Assembly (NCBI GenBank): GCA_031431125.1 | Contig: JANPCX010000001.1 | Span: 1-38,403, forward strand | Direction: 5' to 3' | Length of the DNA stretch: 38,403 nt | From: JANPCX01 sp031431125 | Lineage (GTDB): Bacteria; Pseudomonadota; Gammaproteobacteria; Burkholderiales; Burkholderiaceae_C | Shown here: positions 7,992-15,969 of the stretch, one piece after another | Position numbering within the stretch: the stretch's first letter is position 1 | How the letters are laid out: each line of letters opens with the position of its first letter | The notes under the pieces: model-generated | Told to the model about the DNA's origin: nothing | Databases searched by the model: none | What the model saw: only the letters and a program-made list of their open reading frames with translations | Translations under genes and position numbers: made by a program

Positions 7992-8701
7992 ACACTGGAA
8001 GCAGCCCGCCATGGTCTGAGCGCGACATCGACCAACTGCAAGCCCTGCTCGACCGCGTTCCCGCGCCGCTGGAGCCGCTGGATGTCAGCATGCTCGACGG
8101 CTTTTTATGCGGTGTGCTCTTGCAGCCCCGCCCCGTGCCCGAAGCCCAGTGGTTGCCGCATGTGGTCGACGTGGATGGCCGCACTTTGCCGCCGAAGTTT
8201 GACGCGCTCACCTTGCACCAACTGGTGCGCCGTCGCCATGCCGACTTGAACGAGGCCATTGGCCGTCGGCTGTGGTTTGACCCCTGGGTCTTTGAAATGC
8301 AAGAACAAGCGCAGGAAGGTGGCAGCGGCTTGCAGCAGCACTTGGAGGACGACGATGACGATGCGCCCCCCGGCATCGATGCGGTCTACCCCTGGGTGGC
8401 GGGTTTTGCCACCGCCGTCGAGTTGTTCCCGGGCTTGATGCAATTGGACGAAGGCCAACTCACCGAGCCCCTGGCCTTGCTCTACCGCCATTTGGATGCC
8501 GACGACCTGGAAGACGCCGACGCCTTGTTGGCCGAGATTGAAACCTTGGAGCCGCCCGAAGACTTGGGCGCTGCCGTGGAAGAATTGGTCCGCGCCACCT
8601 TGCTGCTGGCCGACGTATCTCGGCCCATGGTCAGTCAAGCCGCAGCTGCACCACGGCGTCCGACGCGGCCCAGGCCACGGGGCCCCGCGCCACGGCGTTG
8701 A
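7985..8701 (+). CDS. UPF0149/YecA-family protein lacking the SEC-C tail
   Basis: A 238-residue cytoplasmic acidic protein. The N-terminal half contains the family signature LDVSMLDGFLCGVLLQP followed by PEAQWLPHVVD, and an Asp-rich stretch (LEDDDDDAPPG) sits in the middle. It resembles the product of 28981-29784 across this region but has no C-terminal Cys-rich SEC-C motif; instead it ends in a Pro/Arg-rich tail (RPTRPRPRGPAPRR). I found no SEC-C-like sequence in other frames just downstream. The start overlaps the lipoprotein gene by 7 bases, with AAGGTGA (7974-7980) as ribosome-binding site, so translation is probably coupled. The molecular role of UPF0149 proteins is not established. Confidence 0.8.
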   Translation: MLNTGSSPPWSERDIDQLQALLDRVPAPLEPLDVSMLDGFLCGVLLQPRPVPEAQWLPHVVDVDGRTLPPKFDALTLHQLVRRRHADLNEAIGRRLWFDPWVFEMQEQAQEGGSGLQQHLEDDDDDAPPGIDAVYPWVAGFATAVELFPGLMQLDEGQLTEPLALLYRHLDADDLEDADALLAEIETLEPPEDLGAAVEELVRATLLLADVSRPMVSQAAAAPRRPTRPRPRGPAPRR

Positions 8702-8852
8702 GACCCTGGTCGGTGCAGGGCATCGCGTCTGTTTTGGTTTGAACGTCGTATGTATTGAAAGTGAATCTCGCCACCGTCATCGACGGTCATAAAGCGTTCT
8801 TGGACTTTCTGCAAAGTTGCTCACGATGAATGATTCATCTTCAATCCAACCT

Positions 8853-8930
8853 AGGGCCTGTCATCATTTAAATCGCCCCTGCACGCTTTGTCACACCGGC
8901 GCAGGGGCGATTTAAATGATGACAGGCCCT
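8853..8930. repeat. Long perfect palindrome (30-bp arms)
   Basis: The arm 8853-8882 (starts AGGGCCTGTCATCATTTAAA) is the exact reverse complement of 8901-8930, with an 18-base loop between them. No T-tract follows, so it is not a standard terminator. It occupies the gap between the UPF0149 gene and the second lipoprotein gene, and the right arm contains the ATGATG where that reading frame begins. A near-identical single arm occurs at 4111-4137. This looks like a small mobile or REP/MITE-like element. I see nothing else in 8702-8852. Confidence 0.85.
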
Positions 8931-10223
8931 CGACATCACACGACTTCGTTCGCCGAGTTGAATTGGGTCAGGATGTTGGCCGCTCTGGGTCTTGCGGCGT
9001 GTCTAAGCGCTTGTTTCGATCGAAAGACCGATGCGCCCAGTTCATCGGCACCCCAGGCCGCCTCCGGCACGGTCAGTTCGCCCGTGGTGCCCGCCCCGGC
9101 CCCGCCTGCACCCCCTGTGGTTGCTGCAGCCCTGCCCATTCAAACGTTTGACGAGGCGGTGCTCAGCGCAGCCAACAAATTGCTTGCGAACGCACCCCCA
9201 GCGACAACGACCGAACGCATGCCCTTGGTGATCGACCCGCTCATCGACGGCGTCACGGGTGCGCAAACCCAAGCCAGCCGCAGCATGGGCGAACGTTTGG
9301 CCGCGCTGATTCAAGAGCGTCATCCGCAATTTGAGGTGCTGCCTTTCAACGCCACGTCGGTGGCCCGCTCGCCGATGATTTTGCTGGGTACCCTCACCGG
9401 CGTGAACCAAGAACGCAAGGCCGAAGGCCGCCGCGAGGCCTACCGCATATGGTTCACCTTGGCCGACTTGAAGTCAGGCAAGATCGTCAGCAAGGGCATG
9501 GCGTTTTCCACCACCGATGGTGTGGACACCACCCCCACCGCTTACTTCCGAGACAACCCCGTGTGGGCACAAGATCCGGCGGTCCAGGGTTACCTCGGCA
9601 CCTGCCAAGGCAGCAAGGCGGGTGATGCCATCAGCCCGCTCTATTTGGAAAAACTCGCCGCCGCCGCCTGGTTGGCCGAAGCCATCGCGGCCTATGACGC
9701 GGGCCAGTACAAACAAGCGCTGAGCTATTACCAAGGTGCCGCGCAGTTGCCCGCAGGCCAGCAGTTGCGGACTTACGCGGGCCTATACCTCACCCACCTA
9801 AAACTGGGTCAATCCCAAGCCGCGACGCAGGCTTTTGGGCAGATGGTGGACCATGGCTTGGAACAGAAAAAACTCAGCTTGAAATTTTTGTTTCGGCCCG
9901 GCTCCACCGCTTTCATGTCGGACACGAATGCCAGGCTCTACCCCATGTGGTTGACCGAAGTGTCACGACGCAGCCAGACGCGTCAAGCCTGTTTGCAGGT
10001 GACGGGCCACACGAGTGCGACAGGCCCCGAACCTGTCAATGAAAGGCTGTCCTTGCTGCGGGCCGAGTTCATCAAAGGCGAAATCAAACGCCGCGAGCCC
10101 AGCCTCGCACCACGTTTGATTGCCGCTGGCGCCGGTTCACGCGAAACCCTGATCGGCAACGGCCAAGACAACGAGACCGATGCACTGGACCGCCGGGTCG
10201 AGTTTGTGGTGTTGCCTTGCTGA
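8916..10223 (+). CDS. OmpA-like lipoprotein with TPR-like middle region (paralog 2)
   Basis: Up to 435 residues, built like the product of 6699-7991: a lipobox LSAC (Cys33 from the first ATG), a Pro/Ala-rich spacer, the block PLVIDPLIDGVTGAQTQASR, a TPR-like helical middle, and a C-terminal OmpA-type domain (KFLFRPGS, VTGHTSATGPEPVNERLS, ALDRRVEFVV). Long blocks are identical to paralog 1, so this is a gene duplication with a UPF0149 gene now in between. The start is uncertain: the ATG pair at 8916 and 8919 lies inside the palindrome arm, while a TTG at 8958 or an ATG at 8973 would give a shorter signal peptide. None has a good ribosome-binding site. It probably acts at the outer membrane and peptidoglycan interface. 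A role in kinase signalling is conjecture. Confidence 0.8.
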   Translation: MMTGPRHHTTSFAELNWVRMLAALGLAACLSACFDRKTDAPSSSAPQAASGTVSSPVVPAPAPPAPPVVAAALPIQTFDEAVLSAANKLLANAPPATTTERMPLVIDPLIDGVTGAQTQASRSMGERLAALIQERHPQFEVLPFNATSVARSPMILLGTLTGVNQERKAEGRREAYRIWFTLADLKSGKIVSKGMAFSTTDGVDTTPTAYFRDNPVWAQDPAVQGYLGTCQGSKAGDAISPLYLEKLAAAAWLAEAIAAYDAGQYKQALSYYQGAAQLPAGQQLRTYAGLYLTHLKLGQSQAATQAFGQMVDHGLEQKKLSLKFLFRPGSTAFMSDTNARLYPMWLTEVSRRSQTRQACLQVTGHTSATGPEPVNERLSLLRAEFIKGEIKRREPSLAPRLIAAGAGSRETLIGNGQDNETDALDRRVEFVVLPC

Positions 10224-10274
10224 AGCTGCAGGTCTCGGCTGAATTCCAGTGACCTGCTGGACGCATCGAGACCC

Positions 10275-13154
10275 ATGCCTTTGTCGCGTGACTTTTACAG
10301 CGCGGTTCGTGAAACCGTAGCGTACTGGCTGTCGCCCGCAAGGCGACTGCCACGGTTGTCGCTCTTGGCGCTTGGGGGCGAGGACTCAGAGGTGCAGCGC
10401 CGAGTCGCTCACCAACAATTTAGAACGCTCATCGGACACTACCCGTCTCGGATCATGCTGGAATCGGTAGGCGTGCTGCTGCAGTTCCTGGCCATCTGGC
10501 TTTACCGACCAGGTTGGGCGGCCGCCTTGTGGGGCGTGTTTGCATTCAGCTTGGTTGCGGTCGAGGCCTATGGCGTGCGCACATTCTTGCGGTCAAAACC
10601 ATCGGACGATGCGTTGCGTGCGTGGGAGGTTCGATGTGGCTACTGGAATTGGGCCATGGGCGTTGTCTGGGGTGCTGCCTCTTTTGTGGCGGTACAGCAC
10701 GCGGTTGTGCAGCCTTACCTTGCCCTGGGCTCGTTGCTGGTGGTGACATCGACTTTGAACTTGCACAGCCTGTACCGACCGTCCGTTGTTTGGATGGTGG
10801 TGCCTTGCGCCCTGATCACCGCCTTGCAGCAGGCCACCTTCGGCCGTTGGCTCGACGTTGGTGCTGCGGTGGTCTACCTGGTGGCCGTTGGCTTGCTGTT
10901 GAGGTTGATCCTGTCGCAAAACACCTTGATGACCCAAGTCATGGTCGCCTCGGAAGAACGGCTCGCGCTGTTGAACGAGATCGACCAACAGCGCTTGGCG
11001 GCACAGCAAGCCAATGAGGCCAAAACACGCTTCCTGGCGTCGGTGAGCCACGACCTGCGCCAGCCCATGCACTCCATGGCCCTCTTGACAGATGCGTTGT
11101 CGCGCGGGCCGACTGACCAGCTCGACATCGTTCAGCAGCTGGGCACGTCGGTAGAGGGAATGAGTGAGCTCCTGCATGGCCTGGGTCACCTCCAAAATTC
11201 AAAAAGCGGACGGCCGACGCCGACGCATTCTGGAGATGGGAAAACGCTGCCAAGCGCGGTGCTCTGCGGGTCGGCGCAAGGTGGGTTTGACACCACGGCA
11301 TCAAGCAGCAAAACAGAGTCCCGGTGGTCGATGCTCGTGAGAGGTTTGCGCCATGTGGCTTTCGACTTGCTGTCGCCTTGGCGGCGTTTGCCGGGACTGT
11401 CCCTGAGTTTGAACGCAACAGCGATCAATCAAAAAATTGCATATTTACAGTTCCGCGCTTTTTTTGAAGCGAAGCTGAATGTATCGACACGCGCTTTGCT
11501 AGCCACCCTCGGAGCGGCAATCGCCATGTGGCTTTTCTCTCCGGGGTGGCTCACTGGGATTTGGGGTGTTTGTTGGCTCTTGTTGGGCGTGTCAATCTGG
11601 CTTGACGGGCGCCGTTACCAACGCGAGAAACCCGCGGACGAAGCACTGCGGTCCTGGGAGGCCAAGTCTGGTCGCTTGAGCATTTTGCAGGGATTTTTGT
11701 TGGGTTCTCTGTGGCTCACCTGGCCCGATGCAGCCAAAGGGGCGGGTACGCCCACGCCCTACATCGCCACGGGTTTGCTGCTGGTGATCGTGGTCTCCAT
11801 GCGCCAGAAAACGAGTTACCGCCCCGCTCTGTCTTGGTTTGCCCTGCCGTGCCTGGCGCTGAGCACGTTCAGTTTGGTCACCAGCGGCCACCTCTACAAC
11901 GCGATTCATGGTGTGGGGTTTCTTGCAGCAGTGGGTTTCATGATCCGTTGGGGCTGGGTGCAAAACGCACTGACCACCCGATCCATGCAGGTGGCCGAAG
12001 AGAGAATCCAGCTGCTGACAGAACTGGAGGCCCAACGCTCAGCGGCACAGCATGCCCATGAGGTCAAAGGGCGTTTTCTTACGTCGGTGAGCCAAGACTT
12101 GCAAGCCCCCATGCAAACCATCGCCGCGCTGACCCGTTCTTTGCGGATGCAGGCGGGCGATGAAGCCGACCTGCTCGGTCAAATTCGCGCCTCGGTGCAC
12201 GCCATGGACGACATGCTGGCGGCCTTGCTTGAAGTGTCCCGGCTCGACGACGGCACGTTGCCGCTGAGCGTGGAGACGTTGGCGCTGGACCCTTTGCTCA
12301 AACGCGTGGAGTTGCAGTTTTCCGCCCAAGCCTTGGCAAAGGGACTGGACCTGCGGGTGCTGTCTTGTGGTGCGCATGCGCGCAGTGATGCCTTTCAGTT
12401 GCGGCGCATCGTCGACAACTTGGTTGGAAACGCGATTCGGTATACCCCGAGTGGCCAGGTGATCGTGCGCTGCCGCGTGCGCGCCAACAGGCTTTGGTTG
12501 CAGGTTTGGGACAGTGGCCTCGGTATTGCTCGTGACGACCGGCAGCGCATTTTTGAAGAGTTTGTTCAGATCACCCACCCGCAACCGTCAAGCGACAAAG
12601 GGCTGGGTTTGGGTTTGTCCATCGTGCACCGATTGGCCCAGCGTTTGAATCACCCCTTGGTTCTGCGGTCTCGGCATGGGCGCGGCTCTGTGTTTGCGGT
12701 GGGGCTGGTGCTGGATCGCCTCCACGTCCGCACCCCGTCCCACGCCAACGAAGAGGCTGCGTTGCTGCTGTTGCTGCAAGGTCAGCTGGTTTTGCTCATT
12801 GACGACGACGCCACGGTATTGCAGAGCATGAAGGTGTTTCTCCGCGCATACCAATGCGAAGTTTTGGTCGCGCATTCGACCGCGTCGGCACTCCAAGTGG
12901 TAGACAACTGTTTGCGCACCCCTGATTTGCTGCTCAGCGACTTTCATCTGGGCGCAGCCGACAACGGTGTTCAGGCCATCACACAAGTCCGGGCACTCAT
13001 TGATGAGGCCGTTCCGGCGCTGCTGATCACCGCGGATATGGAGCCCGCACGTGCGATGGCGCGCTCCCTGAACATTGAGGTCCTGGCCAAACCTCTGCAA
13101 GCGAACAAACTCCTGGCGGCCCTGCAGGCTTGCGAGCGCACCACCACTTACTAG
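10275..13154 (+). CDS. Hybrid histidine kinase with tandemly duplicated sensor/HisKA module
   Basis: A 959-residue membrane protein. Residues 1-305 hold a multi-helix membrane sensor and a HisKA-like helix with SVSHDLRQPM (phosphoacceptor H259). Residues about 355-660 repeat the same architecture: LSPARRLPRLSL versus LSPWRRLPGLSL, PGWAAALWGV versus PGWLTGIWGV, KPSDDALRAWE versus KPADEALRSWE. The second H-box reads SVSQDLQAPM, with Gln607 where His is expected. Only the second copy is followed by a HATPase domain: N-box DNLVGNA (N715, N719), DSGLG (746-750), GLGLGLSIV (776-784). A receiver domain closes the protein (acidic LIDDD 841-845, phosphoacceptor D889, K939). The first copy lacks an ATPase. 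The ATG at 10275 has a weak ribosome-binding site. Ligand and output are unknown; the nearby kinase/lipoprotein genes and the downstream sigma factor may be related. Confidence 0.88.
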   Translation: MPLSRDFYSAVRETVAYWLSPARRLPRLSLLALGGEDSEVQRRVAHQQFRTLIGHYPSRIMLESVGVLLQFLAIWLYRPGWAAALWGVFAFSLVAVEAYGVRTFLRSKPSDDALRAWEVRCGYWNWAMGVVWGAASFVAVQHAVVQPYLALGSLLVVTSTLNLHSLYRPSVVWMVVPCALITALQQATFGRWLDVGAAVVYLVAVGLLLRLILSQNTLMTQVMVASEERLALLNEIDQQRLAAQQANEAKTRFLASVSHDLRQPMHSMALLTDALSRGPTDQLDIVQQLGTSVEGMSELLHGLGHLQNSKSGRPTPTHSGDGKTLPSAVLCGSAQGGFDTTASSSKTESRWSMLVRGLRHVAFDLLSPWRRLPGLSLSLNATAINQKIAYLQFRAFFEAKLNVSTRALLATLGAAIAMWLFSPGWLTGIWGVCWLLLGVSIWLDGRRYQREKPADEALRSWEAKSGRLSILQGFLLGSLWLTWPDAAKGAGTPTPYIATGLLLVIVVSMRQKTSYRPALSWFALPCLALSTFSLVTSGHLYNAIHGVGFLAAVGFMIRWGWVQNALTTRSMQVAEERIQLLTELEAQRSAAQHAHEVKGRFLTSVSQDLQAPMQTIAALTRSLRMQAGDEADLLGQIRASVHAMDDMLAALLEVSRLDDGTLPLSVETLALDPLLKRVELQFSAQALAKGLDLRVLSCGAHARSDAFQLRRIVDNLVGNAIRYTPSGQVIVRCRVRANRLWLQVWDSGLGIARDDRQRIFEEFVQITHPQPSSDKGLGLGLSIVHRLAQRLNHPLVLRSRHGRGSVFAVGLVLDRLHVRTPSHANEEAALLLLLQGQLVLLIDDDATVLQSMKVFLRAYQCEVLVAHSTASALQVVDNCLRTPDLLLSDFHLGAADNGVQAITQVRALIDEAVPALLITADMEPARAMARSLNIEVLAKPLQANKLLAALQACERTTTY

Positions 13155-13192
13155 CCCACATATCTGATGAAATATGCGGGCTAGGAAGTGGT
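13143..13192. repeat. Hairpin with 21-base arms over the histidine kinase stop codon
   Basis: Arms 13143-13163 (ACCACTTACTAGCCCACATAT) and 13172-13192 are inverted copies with two mismatches and an 8-base loop. The left arm includes the last codons and the TAG stop of the histidine kinase gene. No U-rich tail follows, so it may act as an RNA-end stabiliser or be a repeat insertion rather than an intrinsic terminator. In the rest of the gap to 13388 I see no further structure and no convincing promoter. Confidence 0.6.
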
Positions 13193-13387
13193 CCGGCAGC
13201 AATAGGCACACTGCTGACTGGTTATGATCGACCCGTGTATCGCAGTGCTAGGTGCGTCCACGCCGATCGTCGCGACGTATATGTTGGGGTACAACACGGC
13301 AACTGCAACATGCGCTTGGCTTATTCAAACTGTTGAGATGCAGGCATCCGATGAAGACGCTACAGACCCTTTGCGCTGAACTTCACC

Positions 13388-13966
13388 ATGCTGACGCCTG
13401 AAACCGATCTGGCCCAGTTGTTGTCCCGTGTGGCCCTCGGGGACCGCGCGGCGTTCGAGCAAGTCTACAAACGCACCTGCGCCCATTTGCTCGGCGTGGC
13501 CGTGCGTGTGCTGCACAACACCGACCGCGCCGAAGAAGTGCTGCAAGACGCTTTCATGAATGTCTGGCACAACGCGGGCGCTTACAACCCAAGCGTGGCC
13601 CAGCCCATGACCTGGCTCATCAACATCATTCGCAACAAAGCGATTGACGCACTGCGCTCTGGCAAAACCGAAGCCAGCCGCACCCAGCCGCTGGACGACG
13701 ACAGCCTGCAAGTGGCGGGCGACATGGCGCTCGAGCCGCAGCAATGGCTGGACCGCAGCCTGACCCACGCCCACATCGACACCTGCATGAGTAGCCTCTC
13801 GCCCGCGCAGCGCCAGGCATTGGCCTTGGCCTACTACCGGGGCCTCGCGCATCCAGAAATTGCAGAGGCTTTGGCCGTGCCCCTGGGTACGGCCAAAGCC
13901 TGGGTGCGTCGCGGCCTGGATAAATTCAAGAGCTGCATGCTGGCCGCCGGAGTTCAGAGCGCATGA
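13388..13966 (+). CDS. ECF sigma factor, SigK-like
   Basis: A 192-residue RNA polymerase sigma factor of the extracytoplasmic-function type. Region 2 spans about 24-92 (AEEVLQDAFMNVWHNA, TWLINIIRNKAIDALR) and region 4 about 135-185 (SLSPAQRQALALAYYRGLAH and the VPLGTAKAWVRRGL recognition helix). The length is typical and region 3 is absent, as expected. The next gene encodes an RskA-like anti-sigma factor and overlaps it by 4 bases (ATGA), the normal arrangement for this group. In mycobacteria SigK drives fasciclin-family genes; two fasciclin genes lie about 12 kb downstream here, but a regulatory link is only a suggestion. No clear ribosome-binding site is visible before the ATG. Confidence 0.9.
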   Translation: MLTPETDLAQLLSRVALGDRAAFEQVYKRTCAHLLGVAVRVLHNTDRAEEVLQDAFMNVWHNAGAYNPSVAQPMTWLINIIRNKAIDALRSGKTEASRTQPLDDDSLQVAGDMALEPQQWLDRSLTHAHIDTCMSSLSPAQRQALALAYYRGLAHPEIAEALAVPLGTAKAWVRRGLDKFKSCMLAAGVQSA

Positions 13967-14721
13967 ACTACCTGCAACCCGAAAGGCTGGACGCCTTGGC
14001 GCAAGAGTTCGCCCTCGGCACGCTGAGGGGCCCTGCACGCCGTCGTTTCTTGAAAGTTTTGCAGCACAGCCCGGCCGCCCGTGTTGCTGTGGCGGTGTGG
14101 CAAGAACGTTTGACTCTTCTTGAGGCCGGCGCGCCCCAGGTCGCCCCCCGCCCTGAAGTGTGGGCCGCGCTAGAGCGCCGCATCACCGCGCCACCTGGCG
14201 TGCAGACCAGCGCACCTCGGGCCGAAGCCGCCGGCTCCAAAATCGGCAGCTGGTTGCAAAACCTCTTCTCACCGCGCAGCCTCGGCGGCGCCTTGGCCGG
14301 TGTGCTCTTGTGCGTGGCGGTGCTGCGTATGCAACCGGGCTTGCTCGGCGTCGAACCTTTGAGTGACGGCCTGCCCGCCAGTTATGTCGGCCTGCTCACC
14401 GACAGCCAAGGCAGGCCCACCGTGCTCGCCAGCTCGCGCCGCCAAGGCAAACAATTGACGGTCAAGCTGCTGCAACCGCTTGCAGTTCCCGTTGGACAGG
14501 TGGCCCAGTTGTGGGCCTTGCCCAAAGATGGCAGCGCGCCTTTCCCCGTGGCCGTGGTGCCCGGCAGCGGTTCGGCCACGCTGATCTTGAGCGACACCTC
14601 AGAAAAACTCTTCTTCAAGGTCTCGCGTTTGGCCGTGAGTTTTGAAGCGGCCCCAGCCCAAGCCGGCGACAAACCGAGCGCTGACTTCGTTTTGTCAGGA
14701 CACTGCGTCAAACTCTGGTGA
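13963..14721 (+). CDS. Anti-sigma factor, RskA family
   Basis: A 252-residue single-pass membrane protein. The N-terminal cytoplasmic part (LDALAQEFALGTLRGPARRR, then VAVAVWQERLTLL around W46) matches anti-sigma domains of the RskA type and has no zinc-binding HxxxCxxC motif. A transmembrane helix lies near 107-125. The periplasmic C-terminal domain shows the RskA pattern VGQVAQLWALPKDGSAP. It would hold the adjacent ECF sigma factor at the membrane until a periplasmic signal triggers proteolysis. The 4-base overlap with the sigma gene implies coupled translation. The inducing signal is unknown. Confidence 0.88.
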   Translation: MNYLQPERLDALAQEFALGTLRGPARRRFLKVLQHSPAARVAVAVWQERLTLLEAGAPQVAPRPEVWAALERRITAPPGVQTSAPRAEAAGSKIGSWLQNLFSPRSLGGALAGVLLCVAVLRMQPGLLGVEPLSDGLPASYVGLLTDSQGRPTVLASSRRQGKQLTVKLLQPLAVPVGQVAQLWALPKDGSAPFPVAVVPGSGSATLILSDTSEKLFFKVSRLAVSFEAAPAQAGDKPSADFVLSGHCVKLW

Positions 14722-14821
14722 AATTTTCTGGACGGGCCTGCGTCCACGCTAGGCGCCGCCCCGTAAGTGTCAGCAAGCATCCATGCAGATGCTTCTTTCA
14801 ACCACCACAGGAGAGCCCACC

Positions 14822-15292
14822 ATGATGACCCGCAGCCACAAATTTTTCGTCATTCTCAGTCTGGCTTTAGTTGCCAACAGTTTCGCCGCCGACACCGGCC
14901 CCACCACGTCCGCCCCCGACACCTTGGCCACCGCACGCGCCCAAATCGCCGCCAAAAAATGGCCCGCCGCTTTGGAAGAGCTGCGCAAAGTGAATGACAG
15001 CAGCAGCGCCGACTGGAACAACCTCATGGGCTACAGCCTGCGCAAAAGCAACCCACCTGACTTGGTGGCCGCCGAAAAGTACTACAACGAAGCCCTGCGC
15101 CTGAGCCCCCAACACCGCGGCGCGCTGGAATACTCTGGCGAGCTGTATCTGATGAAAGGCGATCTCGCCCAAGCCGAACAACGCCTCGCCGTGCTCGACA
15201 AAGCCTGCCGTTTTGGCTGCGAGGAATACACTGACTTGAAACAAGCGATCGAGCGCTACAAGGCGGCGGGGAATCGGTATGTGGGGAAGTGA
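14822..15292 (+). CDS. Exported TPR-repeat protein
   Basis: A 156-residue protein with a Sec signal peptide (MMTRSHKFFVILSLALVANSFA, likely cleaved after residue 22 or 23). Helical repeats of TPR character follow (AALEELRKVN, AAEKYYNEALRLSPQHRGAL, and DLAQAEQRLAVLDKAC). The PQHRGALEYSGELYLMKGDL segment is close to the TPR consensus. Two cysteines (KACRFGCEEY) could form a periplasmic disulfide. The ATG at 14822 is chosen because AGGAG (14809-14813) lies eight bases upstream. It sits 100 bases after the anti-sigma gene and may belong to the same regulon. A specific function cannot be assigned. Confidence 0.75.
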   Translation: MMTRSHKFFVILSLALVANSFAADTGPTTSAPDTLATARAQIAAKKWPAALEELRKVNDSSSADWNNLMGYSLRKSNPPDLVAAEKYYNEALRLSPQHRGALEYSGELYLMKGDLAQAEQRLAVLDKACRFGCEEYTDLKQAIERYKAAGNRYVGK

Positions 15293-15381
15293 GGGCGGGT
15301 TGGGTTAGCGAAGTAAGCGGCCCACTACCGCGGAGTGCTGCTTGAGGGGCGACGGCAATGTTAGGTTTTATGGAGATCTCG

Positions 15382-15852
15382 ATGAAGGGAGTGTTTGGTC
15401 TTGTCAATGGAGCCGACCTGCACAGAAAACTTCTGTGGGAGCACTCATCGTTCCTCAATAGACCGACTGACCCGTTTGCAGCCTACAACTTTTTTGTCAC
15501 TGCGTGGCATCTGCTTGAATGGGCCTTTCCAGGAAGTGATAACGCTTCCAGAAGGGCCGCGCTCAAGAAAGAGCACTCGATTCTGAGAGTTTGCGAACAT
15601 CTCGCAGTCGGAGCGAAACACTTCGAGGCCACCAGGTCAACCGTAAATTCGGTGGTCTCGACCAGGACTGCCGGGGTTTGGTCGGAAGGTTTTTGGGCAC
15701 CCGGAGTGTGGGCGGAAGGTACGTGGGAAACTTGGCTCGAAGTCTCGCTACAGGACGATGAAGCAGAGCAGCTTGGCAGAAGTATCAAAGCTACAGATCT
15801 GGCAACACGAGCGGTTGATTTTTGGGCTACCCAGATTGACCAACTTCGATGA
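15382..15852 (+). CDS. Hypothetical protein, family not recognised
   Basis: A 156-residue predicted soluble protein, rich in Trp and other aromatics. Notable segments are FAAYNFFVTAWHLLEWAFPG and a Trp/Gly stretch (GVWSEGFWAPGVWAEGTWETW) that contains a short repeated GVW-EG pattern. I do not recognise a domain. The ATG at 15382 has GGAG six bases upstream; the frame is open from 15358. The base composition looks less GC-rich than neighbouring genes and the third-position bias weaker, which suits a recent acquisition. It lies directly before a toxin-antitoxin pair, together forming a small islet between the TPR gene and dadA. Confidence 0.6.
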   Translation: MKGVFGLVNGADLHRKLLWEHSSFLNRPTDPFAAYNFFVTAWHLLEWAFPGSDNASRRAALKKEHSILRVCEHLAVGAKHFEATRSTVNSVVSTRTAGVWSEGFWAPGVWAEGTWETWLEVSLQDDEAEQLGRSIKATDLATRAVDFWATQIDQLR

Positions 15853-15969
15853 CGCTTCGTATCGGCGTACGCCCGCCGCGATCCCGCACCATGTGCTCAA
15901 CTCAAGGGGCCATATCCCGCGTTGATCTGCAGGTTGCCGATATGATGTATTCGTTGAAGGAGACCCGCC

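Noticed and set aside
10228..10257. GCAGGTC/GACCTGC inverted repeat between lipoprotein 2 and the histidine kinase
   Set aside because: The stem is only 7 bp with a 16-base loop and no T-run, so I do not call a terminator.
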